From JANWHF01 sp036276235 (GTDB lineage Bacteria > Planctomycetota > Phycisphaerae > Tepidisphaerales > Tepidisphaeraceae): a stretch of DNA of 42,380 nucleotides. Positions 8,311-16,908 of the stretch are shown here, piece after piece. The position numbers and the translations under genes were made by a program. Within the stretch, counting starts at the first letter, position 1. Each line of letters opens with the position of its first letter. Under the pieces are notes generated by a model, which saw nothing but the letters and a program-made list of their open reading frames with translations, did not search any database and was not told the DNA's origin. The DNA is taken from positions 1-42,380 of the forward strand of contig DATBDZ010000019.1 in assembly GCA_036276235.1 (NCBI GenBank). Reading direction: 5' to 3'.

Positions 8311-9516
8311 ATGCCGCCGTCGGAATCATCTTCGAGCCGTCGCGGCGGCGGCGCGATGTGGGTGGCCGCCGCGGAGATGGCGGCGATCTATCTGATCAGC
8401 ACGATCCCCACGCCTCTTTATGCGATCTACCAGGAGCGGTTTGGGTTTTCGCAGATCATGTTGACGCTGATCTATGCCGTCTATGTTGTCGGCACGACCG
8501 CGGCGATGTTTTTTCTGGGCCGCGTTTCCGATCAAATCGGGCGGCGGCCGGTGGTGCTGGTTTCGCTGGGGATCGTCGCCGCCAGCGCGTTCTGCTTCAT
8601 CGCGGCGCGCGGCGTGGTTTGGCTGTTTGCGGCGAGGGCCCTCAGTGGTCTGGCGATCGCACTGGCTTCGGGAGCCACCGCCGCCTGGATCCTGGAACTG
8701 GAGCCGGCGAAAGACAAGGCCCGGGCCGCGCGCATTACCACTGCCGCGAATCTGCTGGGCCTTGGCGTGGGGGCGCTGGCCGCGGGCTTGCTTGCGGAAT
8801 ATGCACCTTCGCCGCTTGTGCTTTCGTATGTCGTGTTCCTGGTTGTGTTGCTGCCGATTTCCTGGCTCAGCGCGCGGCTGCCGGAAACAATCAAAGATGC
8901 TGAGCCGATGGAGAAGATCTCGATGCGTCCGCGGATCGGGGTTCCGCGCGATCTTTGGATGCGGTTCCTTCCGCCGGCCGTGGCGGCGTTTGCGGTTCTC
9001 TCGGTGATGGGTTTCTATTCGGCGCTGATTCCAACGTTGCTCAGCGGCGCGCTGCAAAATAAGAATCACGCCGTCGCGGGTGCTGTCGTGGCTGAGCTGT
9101 TTGTCCTCGGAACATTCGCCGTGGCATCATTTCCGCAACTCGGCGAGCGCGCCGGCTTGATGATTTCGCTGGCGCTGCTGTTGCCCAGCATCGGGGCGCT
9201 GCTGGCGTCTGAAGCGATGCATTCGATGTGGCTGCTGATTGCCGCTACCGTGATCGGAGGGGTTTCGACTGCCGTGGGCTTTCAATACAGCCTGGAGGCC
9301 GTCAACAAGATGGCGCCGAAGGAGAAGCGTTCGGAAATCATTTCGATGTACATGATCTTCTGCTACGCCGGCGTCTCGCTGCCCGTGGTGGGCATCGGCG
9401 TTCTATCGACCTGGATGCGGCCGCTGATCGCAGATGCGATCTTTGCGGGTGTGGTTGGCGTTCTGGTGATCGCGTCACTGATCGGAGGGGTGATGTTGGC
9501 ACGGAAGGATAGTTGA
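8311..9516 (+). CDS. MFS transporter
   Basis: 401 aa with about 12 hydrophobic segments, typical of the major facilitator superfamily. The cytoplasmic loop between helices 2 and 3 carries the motif A consensus as GRVSDQIGRRP (about residues 71-81). After a short polar N-terminus the first helix begins near residue 15. The 6/6 split falls near residue 200, where a charged loop (PETIKDAEPMEKISMRPR) separates the halves. Substrate cannot be told; the closest feel is the drug/sugar-efflux group. It follows the universal stress gene by 30 bp in the same direction. Confidence 0.9.
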   Translation: MPPSESSSSRRGGGAMWVAAAEMAAIYLISTIPTPLYAIYQERFGFSQIMLTLIYAVYVVGTTAAMFFLGRVSDQIGRRPVVLVSLGIVAASAFCFIAARGVVWLFAARALSGLAIALASGATAAWILELEPAKDKARAARITTAANLLGLGVGALAAGLLAEYAPSPLVLSYVVFLVVLLPISWLSARLPETIKDAEPMEKISMRPRIGVPRDLWMRFLPPAVAAFAVLSVMGFYSALIPTLLSGALQNKNHAVAGAVVAELFVLGTFAVASFPQLGERAGLMISLALLLPSIGALLASEAMHSMWLLIAATVIGGVSTAVGFQYSLEAVNKMAPKEKRSEIISMYMIFCYAGVSLPVVGIGVLSTWMRPLIADAIFAGVVGVLVIASLIGGVMLARKDS

Positions 9517-9591
9517 ACGAGGAGAATCCCGGTTTCGGCTTGTGCCGTTTTCCTTTGACCGGTCCGCATGACGTGACTACGTTATCGCGCG

Positions 9592-9843
9592 ATGCACTAC
9601 GTCGCTCCCATTCCAATCATCTTCGGCGTGGCCGGTGCGGCTGTCGGGCTGTTGTGGCTCACCGCTGCCGGTTCCAACGAAGACGGTGGACCGGAGGCGA
9701 ATTTGTTTTTTCTTTTCGGTATTTGGTACATCGGCATCAGGGTGCTGAAGGCGCTGTGCAGCGAGCCGATGAGCGTCCTTCCGGCATTCGGCATCCTTTT
9801 CGGGAGCGCGGGTTTGATCTGGCTGGGTGTTGTAATGCTTTGA
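9592..9843 (+). CDS. Small integral membrane protein (83 aa)
   Basis: Three hydrophobic stretches are visible at about 4-25, 37-54 and 61-82, with an acidic loop (NEDGGPEAN) after the first. No family is recognised. It lies between the MFS and methyltransferase genes in the same direction; the start MHYVAPIPIIFG lacks a clear ribosome site. The membrane pattern and uninterrupted frame support a real gene, but short hydrophobic frames can arise by chance. Confidence 0.55.
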   Translation: MHYVAPIPIIFGVAGAAVGLLWLTAAGSNEDGGPEANLFFLFGIWYIGIRVLKALCSEPMSVLPAFGILFGSAGLIWLGVVML

Positions 9844-9922
9844 CTGGGGGAGTCGACGGCTATCGCCATAGGTGGCTCGCCACCATATCCTCCAAAGTAT
9901 TCGCGGTACGAGGACAACATCA

Positions 9923-10711
9923 ATGCCAACCACTGAAATCCGCTTCGACGACGGGGCGGCGTATGAACGATACATGGGGAAGTGGAGCCAGCTTGTCGGC
10001 GAACTTTTCCTCGACTGGCTTGCGCCAAAACGTGGCCTGCGATGGCTCGACATTGGTTGCGGCAACGGAGCGTTTACTGAAATGCTCATCCAGCGATGTG
10101 CGCCCGCTTCGGTAGATGGGATCGATCCATCCGAAGCGCAGCTGGCCTATGCGCGCTCGCGGCCCGCATTGCGTGCCGCGCAGTTTCGCATGGGCGATGC
10201 GATGGCGCTGCCATTCCCGGATGAAACTTTCGACACGGCGGTGATGCCGCTGGTGATTTTCTTCGTTCCCGAGCCGGCCAAAGGCGTCGCCGAGATGGCG
10301 CGAGTGGTCCGCCCCGGCGGCATCATTGCAGCTTACGCGTGGGACATGCCCGGCGGCGGTTTTCCCTATGACGCATTGTGGAATGAGTTGCGCGCGATGG
10401 ATGCCGCGGTTCCGATGCCGCCGAGCCCTGACGCGTCGCGGATTGACGCCATGCGGGACTTATGGACCGGTGCGGGCTTGGCCGGCGTGGAAACGCGCGA
10501 GCTGACGGTGCAACGAACCTTCGCCGATTTCGACGACTATTGGACAACCATCCTCGGCGGCCCAAGCGTCGGGCCAACGATTGCCGCAATGGCGCCGGAG
10601 AGTCTGGCGCATCTCAAAGCGCGGATGCGGGATCGGTTGGCGACGGATTCCGCCGGGCGGATTACTTACAGCGCGCGGGCGAATGCGGTGAAGGGGTCGG
10701 TGGCGAATTGA
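9923..10711 (+). CDS. Class I SAM-dependent methyltransferase
   Basis: 262 aa, Methyltransf_11/UbiE-like. Motif I is LRWLDIGCGNGAFTE (about residues 37-51), followed by the acidic end of strand 2 in VDGIDPSEAQL and by GDAMALPFPDETFDTAV, the motif II/III region, then ARVVRPGGII as the post-III loop. The acceptor cannot be identified. The start MPTTEIRFDDG at 9923 is chosen because earlier in-frame codons do not give sensible protein; AGGA lies about 10 bp upstream. A hairpin terminator follows. Confidence 0.9.
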   Translation: MPTTEIRFDDGAAYERYMGKWSQLVGELFLDWLAPKRGLRWLDIGCGNGAFTEMLIQRCAPASVDGIDPSEAQLAYARSRPALRAAQFRMGDAMALPFPDETFDTAVMPLVIFFVPEPAKGVAEMARVVRPGGIIAAYAWDMPGGGFPYDALWNELRAMDAAVPMPPSPDASRIDAMRDLWTGAGLAGVETRELTVQRTFADFDDYWTTILGGPSVGPTIAAMAPESLAHLKARMRDRLATDSAGRITYSARANAVKGSVAN

Positions 10712-10792
10712 GAGCGGTGTGTTTCGGACGTCAAAAGGAAGCCAGAACGTTTCTCGGTTTAACTCGCGTGCGGGTTGAGAAGTAGACCCTAT

Positions 10793-10822
10793 GCCGCCCA
10801 TGAGCGGCGTTTATTTTTTTTT
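10793..10822 (+). terminator. Intrinsic terminator
   Basis: GCCGC, loop CCATGA, GCGGC, then GTTTATTTTTTTTTC. It lies about 80 bp after the methyltransferase stop on the same strand and separates it from the convergent gene at 10955. The remaining 130 bp of the gap shows nothing. Confidence 0.7.
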
Positions 10823-10954
10823 CGTCCAAGCCAATCGCTCGCCGCAACACTTCGGCGACGTTCACCAACGGCGCTGCTGTTCGGAGTAGACCGCGACAAC
10901 GCTCTTGAACCGGTGGCCGTTGCGCCTCCTGAAAACAACGACCTTTGCGTTCGC

Positions 10955-11350
10955 TCAGTCGTCATCCACCTTCCACTTCTCCAAATCATCCACCGGCCGC
11001 GGAAGTCTACCCTCAAGCCACTCGGCGCACATATCCGGCGTGAACGTGGGCTCTTTCGACTCGATCACCCAGGATAAGAATTCGACCCCGCCATTCATAT
11101 ATGGCGGTGGAGACACTGGCATGAAGACGATCGGCAAACGATTCTCCAGCGAAACATAGTTTAAGACATGTCCAAGCTCCTGAACGTGCCTCCAAGCCAG
11201 GGGATGTGTCGTAACCAACGAGAACTTCACCCACCAATTCCCATTCTCGAAGGGACCATGTCCGATCGATTTTCGTCCCGCCGGCAAATCGATGGCAGGC
11301 AATCTCTCAAGGAATGCAAGCAACTGTTCAAAGTCCGGTGAGGTAGCCAT
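10955..11350 (-). CDS. Hypothetical protein (131 aa)
   Basis: A soluble one-domain protein that I do not recognise. Notable stretches are GNWWVKFSLVTTHPLAWRHV, ENRLPIVFMPVSPPPYMNGG, and an acidic end EKWKVDDD. The Trp-rich, acidic character with an SPPPYMNGG turn resembles some immunity-type or YbjN-like small domains, but this is only an impression. It is the last gene of a minus-strand series (VOC, HEPN) after a 70-bp gap, and is convergent with the methyltransferase. Confidence 0.65.
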   Translation of the reverse strand: MATSPDFEQLLAFLERLPAIDLPAGRKSIGHGPFENGNWWVKFSLVTTHPLAWRHVQELGHVLNYVSLENRLPIVFMPVSPPPYMNGGVEFLSWVIESKEPTFTPDMCAEWLEGRLPRPVDDLEKWKVDDD

Positions 11351-11420
11351 GGCGATCTACTTTACGATCAACTTTTATTGACCGGACATCGGAATACTGC
11401 AACCCGATCCGAACAATGGA

Positions 11421-11843
11421 TCACTTCCGCATTGCTGGCGTATGTGTGATGCCCACCAGCAACCCTTCGGGCCCCAGCAGGCGCGTGACGGTTTGGCCCC
11501 AGGGTTCCGTTCGCATCGCCACCAGCAGCGTGTAGCCCTGCGACTTCAGCTCGGCGGTGGCGTTCTCGATGTTCTCCACATCAAATTCGATCCACGCCTG
11601 CGGCACCGGGAGATCGCCGGGCCATTGATCCGTTCCGAAGCACGACTCCGCCGCCTGCGCCAGCGGCCACAGGGCAAAATGCTTCACGCCATCCAGCTCG
11701 CCGGTGTGCAGATAGCCGCTGGCGTCTTCCTTGAACGGAAGTCCCAGCGTTTCACAATAGAGCTTGTGGCTCGCGGCCGCATCGCGAACGATCGGGCCGA
11801 AGCCGGCGACGAATAGGACTTCGATGTTTTTCGGTGATTTCAT
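11421..11843 (-). CDS. VOC-family (glyoxalase/bleomycin-resistance-like) protein
   Basis: 140 aa, two beta-alpha-beta-beta-beta modules. The first carries FVAGFGPIVRDAAASHKLYC, then ETLGLPF and SGYLHTGELDGVKHFALWP. The second carries AWIEFDVENIENATAELKSQ and GYTLLV, ending with LLGPEGLLVGITHTP, the typical VOC closing strand. Of the usual metal ligands, His in KHFALWP and Glu in the IEFDVEN strand could serve, but the set is not clearly complete, so it may be a binding protein and not an enzyme. It follows the HEPN gene by 24 bp. Confidence 0.85.
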   Translation of the reverse strand: MKSPKNIEVLFVAGFGPIVRDAAASHKLYCETLGLPFKEDASGYLHTGELDGVKHFALWPLAQAAESCFGTDQWPGDLPVPQAWIEFDVENIENATAELKSQGYTLLVAMRTEPWGQTVTRLLGPEGLLVGITHTPAMRK

Positions 11844-11867
11844 GGTGGATCTCGTAGCCAGCGTGGG

Positions 11868-12563
11868 TCATGGGACCTTCGCGATCGCTGCGTTTGAGAT
11901 ATCCGTCACGACCTTGCGGAGAAGTTCCCACGTTTGGCGGTGGTACTGCTCGGGAATATCGATGCGCTGGCCGTCTTTGTAACGGGCTAGATTTCCTGTC
12001 TTGGCCCCGTAGGTTTTGCTGGCGACGCCGCGGTTGTGGACAAGGACATCACGCGAAGCTTTGGCCTCGGCGATCTGATCGATCTCAGTTGGCGTCGGGC
12101 AAGCTAACTTGGCCTTGTCGTTGAGATACCTAAACCAATCCACCGGTCGTTCATATGACAGCCCGATGAGTTCCTTGTTGACAACAAGCAATGTCATCGC
12201 ATCCTTGTCCGGTGCATCGAGAATATCCTTAAAGATGAGTTGCTTGCCGCCGAGACTGTGGGGATACGACATTAGCCAGAGCCGCAAGATGTCGAAGAAG
12301 AAGTTTTCAAAGATCGAGATGAATTGTTGGAACGTTGCTTCGGCGAGTTGTTCGGCGACATATCCGCGCGACTTACCGGCGAGATCAGCTTGCGTCGTCA
12401 CCGTACCTGTCGTGTCATTCTGGACGGAGAAAGTGTCCCCGGCCACCGCGAATCGCCGCACGATGTCCCAGGCGATTTTGGTGTCCGTGTAGTAATCGTG
12501 GGCCGAATGGAGGTCTGCGATCGCCCGGTCGCGTAAAGCCTGAATGTCGGCGGCAAGTGCCAT
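11868..12563 (-). CDS. HEPN-motif protein, putative RNase/toxin-like
   Basis: 231 aa, largely helical. AKASRDVLVHNRGV contains R171-x4-H176, the catalytic R-x4-6-H motif of HEPN domains, followed by Asn as in many HEPN RNases. Preceding helices (about 70-100) contain QQFISIFENFFFDILRLW, the usual aromatic helix of RiboL-PSP/MAE_28990-like HEPN proteins. Family knowledge links such proteins to RNA cleavage in toxin-antitoxin and anti-phage systems; activity here is inferred. The upstream 80-aa gene ends 12 bp before its start, so the two form a tight pair, and the VOC gene follows. A C-terminal EQYHRQTWELLRKVV helix completes the fold. Confidence 0.7.
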   Translation of the reverse strand: MALAADIQALRDRAIADLHSAHDYYTDTKIAWDIVRRFAVAGDTFSVQNDTTGTVTTQADLAGKSRGYVAEQLAEATFQQFISIFENFFFDILRLWLMSYPHSLGGKQLIFKDILDAPDKDAMTLLVVNKELIGLSYERPVDWFRYLNDKAKLACPTPTEIDQIAEAKASRDVLVHNRGVASKTYGAKTGNLARYKDGQRIDIPEQYHRQTWELLRKVVTDISNAAIAKVP

Positions 12564-12575
12564 CCAGATGGTCTC

Positions 12576-12818
12576 TTAACGGGCGTTGTCCAGAAGCGCC
12601 TGAACCAACTGGGCATCCCCTTCGCGCCCCAGATTTACCACGGCAATGTACGGGCCGCCGTTCAATGAGATCACGTTTTCCTCAACCCAATAGCGAATCT
12701 GTCGTTCATCGAGAATCCGTTTGACTTCGTCAATTTGACTGACCGGAACATCAATAAATGGCCCGGCGGTGCCGTCGGTCGAGACGCGCAGACGTTGTTG
12801 AGTTGTGGAATCAGTCAT
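12576..12818 (-). CDS. Small hypothetical partner of the HEPN gene (80 aa)
   Basis: MTDSTTQQRLRVSTDGTAGP, then FIDVPVSQIDEVKRILDERQ and IRYWVEENVISLNGGPYIAV, ending in a helix with LVQALLDNAR. The beta-alpha-beta order looks like a small ferredoxin-like domain similar to DUF2007-type proteins. It lies directly before the HEPN gene with a 12-bp gap, the position an antitoxin would hold. I cannot assign a family with certainty; antitoxin is a guess from position and size only. Confidence 0.65.
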   Translation of the reverse strand: MTDSTTQQRLRVSTDGTAGPFIDVPVSQIDEVKRILDERQIRYWVEENVISLNGGPYIAVVNLGREGDAQLVQALLDNAR

Positions 12819-12904
12819 GGCTTAGACCTCTTCGATCCGCTGACATGCAATCATAAGCGCTATGGACCCGGCCTGCCAAGAACGGTGGTGGATTCGTCGG
12901 GAAG

Positions 12905-12923
12905 CGCACCCGCTACAGCGGGT
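12905..12923. other. Hairpin between DUF6308-like gene and HEPN pair
   Basis: ACCCGC, loop TACA, GCGGGT in the 112-bp gap after the DUF6308-like stop. There is no T run, so it may stabilise an end or act as a weak pause site, not as a clear terminator. Confidence 0.35.
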
Positions 12924-12930
12924 AGGTCCA

Positions 12931-13560
12931 TTACCCTTTCAACTGCCAAAGGATAATGTCCCAAATGCGCAGCACGGATAGCGTCCGCCCAACGTGTGCA
13001 CGCATCGCGAGTAAGCACGAAAGTGTGCCCGGCGCACGAACCTGATCGTAGACGCGCTTGACCCACGGTACCCAGGGCTCCTTCACCGAAGTTGCATACC
13101 AGCCCGCCACGCGGTTATCCCAGATAGGGCCGAGATTCGGGCGCAACCGATGAAAGAGCTTCGCGGAAGCGGTACTTCCAAAGCCACGAATGCTGTCGAT
13201 GACGTCCAAGGCATCGCCAACCTTTTGTACTTCAAGCGTCAGCTGCGCATCGTCGAGGTCTTCAAGAGAGCTCTTACTCACCGGCCTCACGACATCCGCA
13301 ATTTCATCGCGTCGGCGCCAAGCTTCAGTCATCGCCGACATCGGCTGGCCCGCGCCCCACGTGTTCAACGCATTAGGCGCAAGCAGGTCGATCGCAAGAA
13401 CTTCGTCATGTGGTCCGCCATTGGGTAGATCATAGAGATCAAAAACAGCAGGCGCGATAGTCCGGTAGTCATCGATGATCGCGCGGACTTCCGGTATCGA
13501 ACGCGTCGTACCGTCAGGAAGCGTTAGTTTGGTGGATAGATCAGGATATGCTTGAGTCAT
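12931..13560 (-). CDS. DUF6308-like protein
   Basis: 209 aa. The C-terminal half reads IDSIRGFGSTASAKLFHRLR, then PNLGPIWDNRVAGWY, and ends VLRIWDIILWQLKG. This order (a Gly-x-Gly helix-hairpin-like turn, an R-P-x-L-x-P-x-x-D strand, a final L-R-x-x-D-x-x-x-W) fits the DUF6308 family as I remember it. No function is established; the GFGSTASAKLFHRLRP turn recalls nucleic-acid-binding helix-hairpin-helix motifs. Start at the ATG at 13560; the frame also allows a TTG two codons earlier. It lies 112 bp before the HEPN pair on the same strand and may belong to the same unit. Confidence 0.6.
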   Translation of the reverse strand: MTQAYPDLSTKLTLPDGTTRSIPEVRAIIDDYRTIAPAVFDLYDLPNGGPHDEVLAIDLLAPNALNTWGAGQPMSAMTEAWRRRDEIADVVRPVSKSSLEDLDDAQLTLEVQKVGDALDVIDSIRGFGSTASAKLFHRLRPNLGPIWDNRVAGWYATSVKEPWVPWVKRVYDQVRAPGTLSCLLAMRAHVGRTLSVLRIWDIILWQLKG

Positions 13561-13623
13561 TGGCAATCCATTTCCGCGGGAAAGATCGTTCGTCGATAGA
13601 CTTTGCCTCGAAGTGCATTCAAG

Positions 13624-15591
13624 CTAGTTGTATGTCGCGCCCTGCGCCACATGCGCCGCCGGCGATTGTGGTTCGACTTTAATCTTCAGCGCCGGCTGAA
13701 GCTGAACCGCAACCATCGTCAAATCATCGCGCAACTCTCGTCCTTGCGAAAATGAATTGACAATCGATAGCGCCGCGTCCACCAGGCCGCTGGCCGCTTC
13801 ATACGCGCCCGTCAACGATTTTCGCAAGCCTTCAGCACGCAGCCGCTCGCCGGCTGGATTTTCGACTTCGACCACGCCATCCGTATACAGCAGCAGTTTG
13901 CCGCCGGGCTGCAAAGCGAAACGCTGACTCGGGAATTCGGCCGTCGGATCAATGCCTAACACCAACTGCGGATCGAGCGGCAGTTGGTTGAATTGCTCCC
14001 CATCGCTAATCAACGGCGGCGGGTGGCCGGCGTTGGCGATTTGCATCGTGCCATTCCTCGGGTCGATCACGCAGATTTGCATCGTTACGAATTGGCCGTT
14101 GAAGGCCTGCACGCAAAGCTGGCGGTTGACCTCTTCCATGCATTGGCCGGGGTCCAGCAACCGCGCGAGCGTGGTGCGGACGAGCATTTGGGTGGTGGCC
14201 ATGAGAAAGGCGGCGGCGATGCCGTGACCGGTGACATCGCCGATCACGACGGCGATCGTCCCATCGGGCAGATCGAAGAAGTTGTAGAAATCGCCGCTGA
14301 TGTGGCTCGCGGGGCGATTGATGCTGGCGATATCCAGCCCGCCGGCGGCGAGCCGGGTTTTGCCGGGGAGCCAGGCGAGCTGGATCTGCCGCGCCTGGCG
14401 CAATTCCGACTGCAGCGCCTCATGCCGCACGCGCTCCATCCGCGCGCGGCTGCGGATGAGCTGCGTGGCCGTCGAAACCAGAATTGCCGTCATCGAGAGC
14501 GCGACGAATGCCGCCCAGATGATCGCTTTGCGCGAAAGATCCTTCACAACTGAATCGACCTCCGACAGCGGCGAGGTCACCACAAACATCCATTGTTTAT
14601 CCAGCACATGAATCGGCTCGGCTGTCAGCATCACCGGCTCGGAGCTGACGCCGCCGAGCTTGAAGGAATGATTGATTTCGGTGGTGCCCCTGCCGTTGCT
14701 GGCGGCAACAGATGCGAGCGCGCGCTGAAGCTGCGGATCATCGGCGGCATCGAGCGGCGAGCCGACAACGCTCGACACCGATGCCGCCATGATTGTGCCC
14801 GTTTCATCGACGAGATAGGCGTCGGTGGTGCTGCGCTGGCCAAGCTGCTCGAGGAACTCGTGCTCGACCGGCCGCACGCCAACAGCGGCGACGAGCAGCG
14901 TGTTGGTCTGCCGCACCGGCAGCGCGACAAGATTCACGCCGATGCCTTCGATAGCGGGCCTGAAGAATCGGCTGATCGTCGGCTTCTGCACCGTCGCCAG
15001 CCAGTCGCCCATTTTTGCCAGCACATCCGCTTCAAAAGCCGTGGGAGCAGTATTAGGCGGCGCTCCCAGCGTGCGCGCGCGAAGGGTTTTCTGCGCTCGA
15101 TCGACGATGATCAGATGCGATCGATTCTGTAATTGCCGCATGAGCAGGCGGGCGAATTCGCCGCCCGGCACAAGCGGCGGCGGGCCGCCGCGCGAGCTCC
15201 GCGGGGGCCGGCCGGACGGTGGAAACTGTCCGCGCCCCGCCCTGTTGCGGGGGTCGGGGGTGGGAGTTTCAAGATCACGAACGCCGCGCTCCAATTCTGA
15301 TGGCGCCGATTCAGCCGGCTGCGTGGCGGGGGCTTCCGGGTCGCCGCTGTCTTCCGCCGAAGGCTGCGCCAACTCCAGATCGCTGAGAATCGCCTCGTAA
15401 AAGTTCTCGACGGCACGAGCGGTCTGCGTCCCCAGAAGATTCTGGCGATCCCGCGCCTGCAAGAGCGCCTGGTCCTTGGCGGAGCGATAGACCTGCCGCG
15501 ATGCGAACGAAACCCCCGCCAGCAGGATTGCCAGCAGGGCGAGATGGATCGCTAAGATCTTGCGGGCAAACTGCTTAACGCCGTGTTCCAT
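13624..15591 (-). CDS. Membrane SpoIIE/RsbU-type serine phosphatase
   Basis: 655 aa. A transmembrane helix (about 11-31) and a second one (about 356-376) enclose a large extracytoplasmic sensor region containing a Pro/Arg/Gly-rich low-complexity segment (about 85-145) and a Cache-like domain. A short helical linker leads to the C-terminal PP2C-SpoIIE domain: SGDFYNFFDLPDG (about 432-444), GDVTGHGIAAAF (about 451-462), NAGHPPPL, LLLYTDGVVE and DDLTMVAVQ, which supply the metal-binding Asp/Gly residues. It should dephosphorylate an anti-sigma-antagonist-type protein in response to an external signal. No partner kinase or antagonist is adjacent. Start at the ATG at 15591; a TTG four codons earlier is less likely. 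Confidence 0.9.
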   Translation of the reverse strand: MEHGVKQFARKILAIHLALLAILLAGVSFASRQVYRSAKDQALLQARDRQNLLGTQTARAVENFYEAILSDLELAQPSAEDSGDPEAPATQPAESAPSELERGVRDLETPTPDPRNRAGRGQFPPSGRPPRSSRGGPPPLVPGGEFARLLMRQLQNRSHLIIVDRAQKTLRARTLGAPPNTAPTAFEADVLAKMGDWLATVQKPTISRFFRPAIEGIGVNLVALPVRQTNTLLVAAVGVRPVEHEFLEQLGQRSTTDAYLVDETGTIMAASVSSVVGSPLDAADDPQLQRALASVAASNGRGTTEINHSFKLGGVSSEPVMLTAEPIHVLDKQWMFVVTSPLSEVDSVVKDLSRKAIIWAAFVALSMTAILVSTATQLIRSRARMERVRHEALQSELRQARQIQLAWLPGKTRLAAGGLDIASINRPASHISGDFYNFFDLPDGTIAVVIGDVTGHGIAAAFLMATTQMLVRTTLARLLDPGQCMEEVNRQLCVQAFNGQFVTMQICVIDPRNGTMQIANAGHPPPLISDGEQFNQLPLDPQLVLGIDPTAEFPSQRFALQPGGKLLLYTDGVVEVENPAGERLRAEGLRKSLTGAYEAASGLVDAALSIVNSFSQGRELRDDLTMVAVQLQPALKIKVEPQSPAAHVAQGATYN

Positions 15592-15676
15592 GATGCGTGC
15601 CAATGCGTCATTCTATCGCCGGCACATCAAGTAAACACGGCGGCGCGGGTTTTTTGCTTGGCGGACATGCTTGTTT

Positions 15677-15903
15677 GGTGGGGCAGACATTCTTGTCTGC
15701 CTCGAGTCTGGGAGTGGTGGCATTCTTAATCTGGTGGGGCAGACATTCTTGTCTGTCTCGAGTCTGCGAGTGGTGGCATTCCTGCCACCCGAGCAGACTC
15801 GAATCCGTTCGGGAGGAGAAGAATCTCCTCCACTCACGGATTCGATAGCAGACAAGAATGTCTGGTCCACCCAGAAAACAGACAAGAATGTCTGCTCCAC
15901 CAA
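15677..15903. repeat. GGCAGACATTCTTGTCTG palindromic repeat block
   Basis: Two direct copies of GGTGGGGCAGACATTCTTG with the following TCTG and CTCGAGTCTG segments start at 15677 and 15733, a 56-bp period. Inverted copies (CAGACAAGAATGTCTG) follow at about 15849 and 15879. Each also holds its own short palindrome CAGACATTCTTGTCTG. The block fills the gap between the phosphatase gene and the small gene at 15914; no coding sequence is supported here. Confidence 0.85.
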
Positions 15904-15913
15904 GTCTGCCGAC

Positions 15914-16138
15914 CTAAACAAGCTGCGCGCCGAACCCGCGTGTTTCGTCGCGGAGCAATGCGACGACTTCAGCCGGCTCGGCTTCGGTGCCGAGCATCAG
16001 TTGGAAATAGTCCAGGTTGTCGTAGACGACCTCGCGAATTTCTTCGTCGTCGGCGTAGTGAAGCTCGATGCCGTTCTCCGCCAGGTCCGCAACACACGCG
16101 CGCATACGATCCGCTTGCAGAGCATCCGAAGGGCGCAT
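15914..16138 (-). CDS. Small hypothetical protein (74 aa)
   Basis: MRPSDALQADRMRACVADLA, then ENGIELHYADDEEIREVVYD and NLDYFQLMLGTEAEPAEVVA, ending RGFGAQL. An acidic, helical small protein of unknown function. The start at 16138 has GGAGG 6 bp upstream; the frame extends further upstream only through repeat sequence. It is flanked by repeat blocks on both sides. Confidence 0.6.
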   Translation of the reverse strand: MRPSDALQADRMRACVADLAENGIELHYADDEEIREVVYDNLDYFQLMLGTEAEPAEVVALLRDETRGFGAQLV

Positions 16139-16263
16139 ACTGGCCTCCATTTGCCGGATGGCGCTGGGTTTTTTGTGGCTGATTAGCCCCGGAGGAAAGT
16201 ACGCCTGTACGGGTAAAACTGCAACGAAAAAACAGAATCGGAACCGATGCGACGCTTCGCGTC

Positions 16264-16399
16264 GAATGAAAAATGTTAAATGAAAAATGAAAAATGGCGG
16301 AAAGGATGCATCCGTCCCATTTTTCACTTTTCAGTTTACATTTTTCATTGGACGCTCAGCGTCCCCCATTTTTCATTTTTAATTTTACATTTTTCATTT
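16264..16399. repeat. ATGAAAAATG / CATTTTTCAT palindromic repeat
   Basis: The left arm ATGAAAAATGTTAAATGAAA with AATGAAAAATGG (16268-16297) faces two inverted arms, each starting CCATTTTTCA (16318-16349 and 16368-16399) and ending ACATTTTTCAT. The region is strongly AT-rich against its neighbours and has no gene. Confidence 0.85.
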
Positions 16400-16430
16400 C
16401 GCGCACCGTGGCGAGGATCACATGCACGCA

Positions 16431-16465
16431 AATAAAACAGCCCGCCTCCCGAAGGAGAGCGGGCT
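16431..16465 (-). terminator. Intrinsic terminator of the PilZ gene
   Basis: On the minus strand: AGCCCGCTCTCC, UUCG-type loop, GGAGGCGGGCT, then GTTTTATTT. It lies about 60 bp beyond the stop of the PilZ gene and is the clearest Rho-independent terminator on this strand. Confidence 0.8.
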
Positions 16466-16527
16466 TTCGCCGCTTGGTGCCGCCCGGGGCTCTTCGCCGC
16501 GGACGGCTTTGATTCGCTGCTGTCTCT

Positions 16528-16908
16528 TTACGCGGCGTCCAGCTGCGCGGAGATGCTGGTGATGAACTCGACTCCGGCTTCGAGTGTGCCGTCGCGGCGC
16601 GGATCGCGGTTTACCCACACCACTCGCGCGCTCATCATCTGTCGGCGATTGGCCAGGCTCTGGCCGGCATGGTTCAGGCCGACGTGGATGTTGAGCGTCT
16701 GCCCTTCCTGTACCGGCGCGAACGCCGGCAGTTCGATGCGCAGGCCGGTGACGCTGATGTCTTCGGTGCGTCCGCCGAAATAGCGCGCGCCGGCCGGCTC
16801 ATACACCTTCACCGGCCGATCCTGGCGAATCCGCAGCCCGCGGCGGCGCTCGCGCGAATCGATTTCTTCCGCTTCATCCAACATTGGCTCGCTAAGCATG
16901 AGCGTCAT
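16528..16908 (-). CDS. PilZ-domain protein
   Basis: 126 aa, essentially one PilZ domain. RRRGLRIRQDRPVKV contains the R-x3-R motif and TEDISVTGLRIEL the D-x-S-x-x-G motif; together these bind cyclic di-GMP. The rest (QTLNIHVGL, SARVVWVNRDPRRDGTLEAG) is the beta-barrel. Start at 16908 because GGAGG lies 6 bp upstream. A clear terminator follows the stop. It is divergent from leuS across a repeat block. It probably works as a c-di-GMP receptor; its output partner is not evident. Confidence 0.88.
   Translation of the reverse strand: MTLMLSEPMLDEAEEIDSRERRRGLRIRQDRPVKVYEPAGARYFGGRTEDISVTGLRIELPAFAPVQEGQTLNIHVGLNHAGQSLANRRQMMSARVVWVNRDPRRDGTLEAGVEFITSISAQLDAA

Noticed and set aside
14000..15400. 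Plus-strand open frames opposite the phosphatase gene
   Set aside because: They are Arg/Pro/His-rich antisense products of a GC-rich gene and show no domain; the SpoIIE motifs are on the minus strand.
15677..15903. CRISPR array
   Set aside because: The repeated units are not regularly spaced with unique spacers; the copies are in both orientations and form a palindrome.
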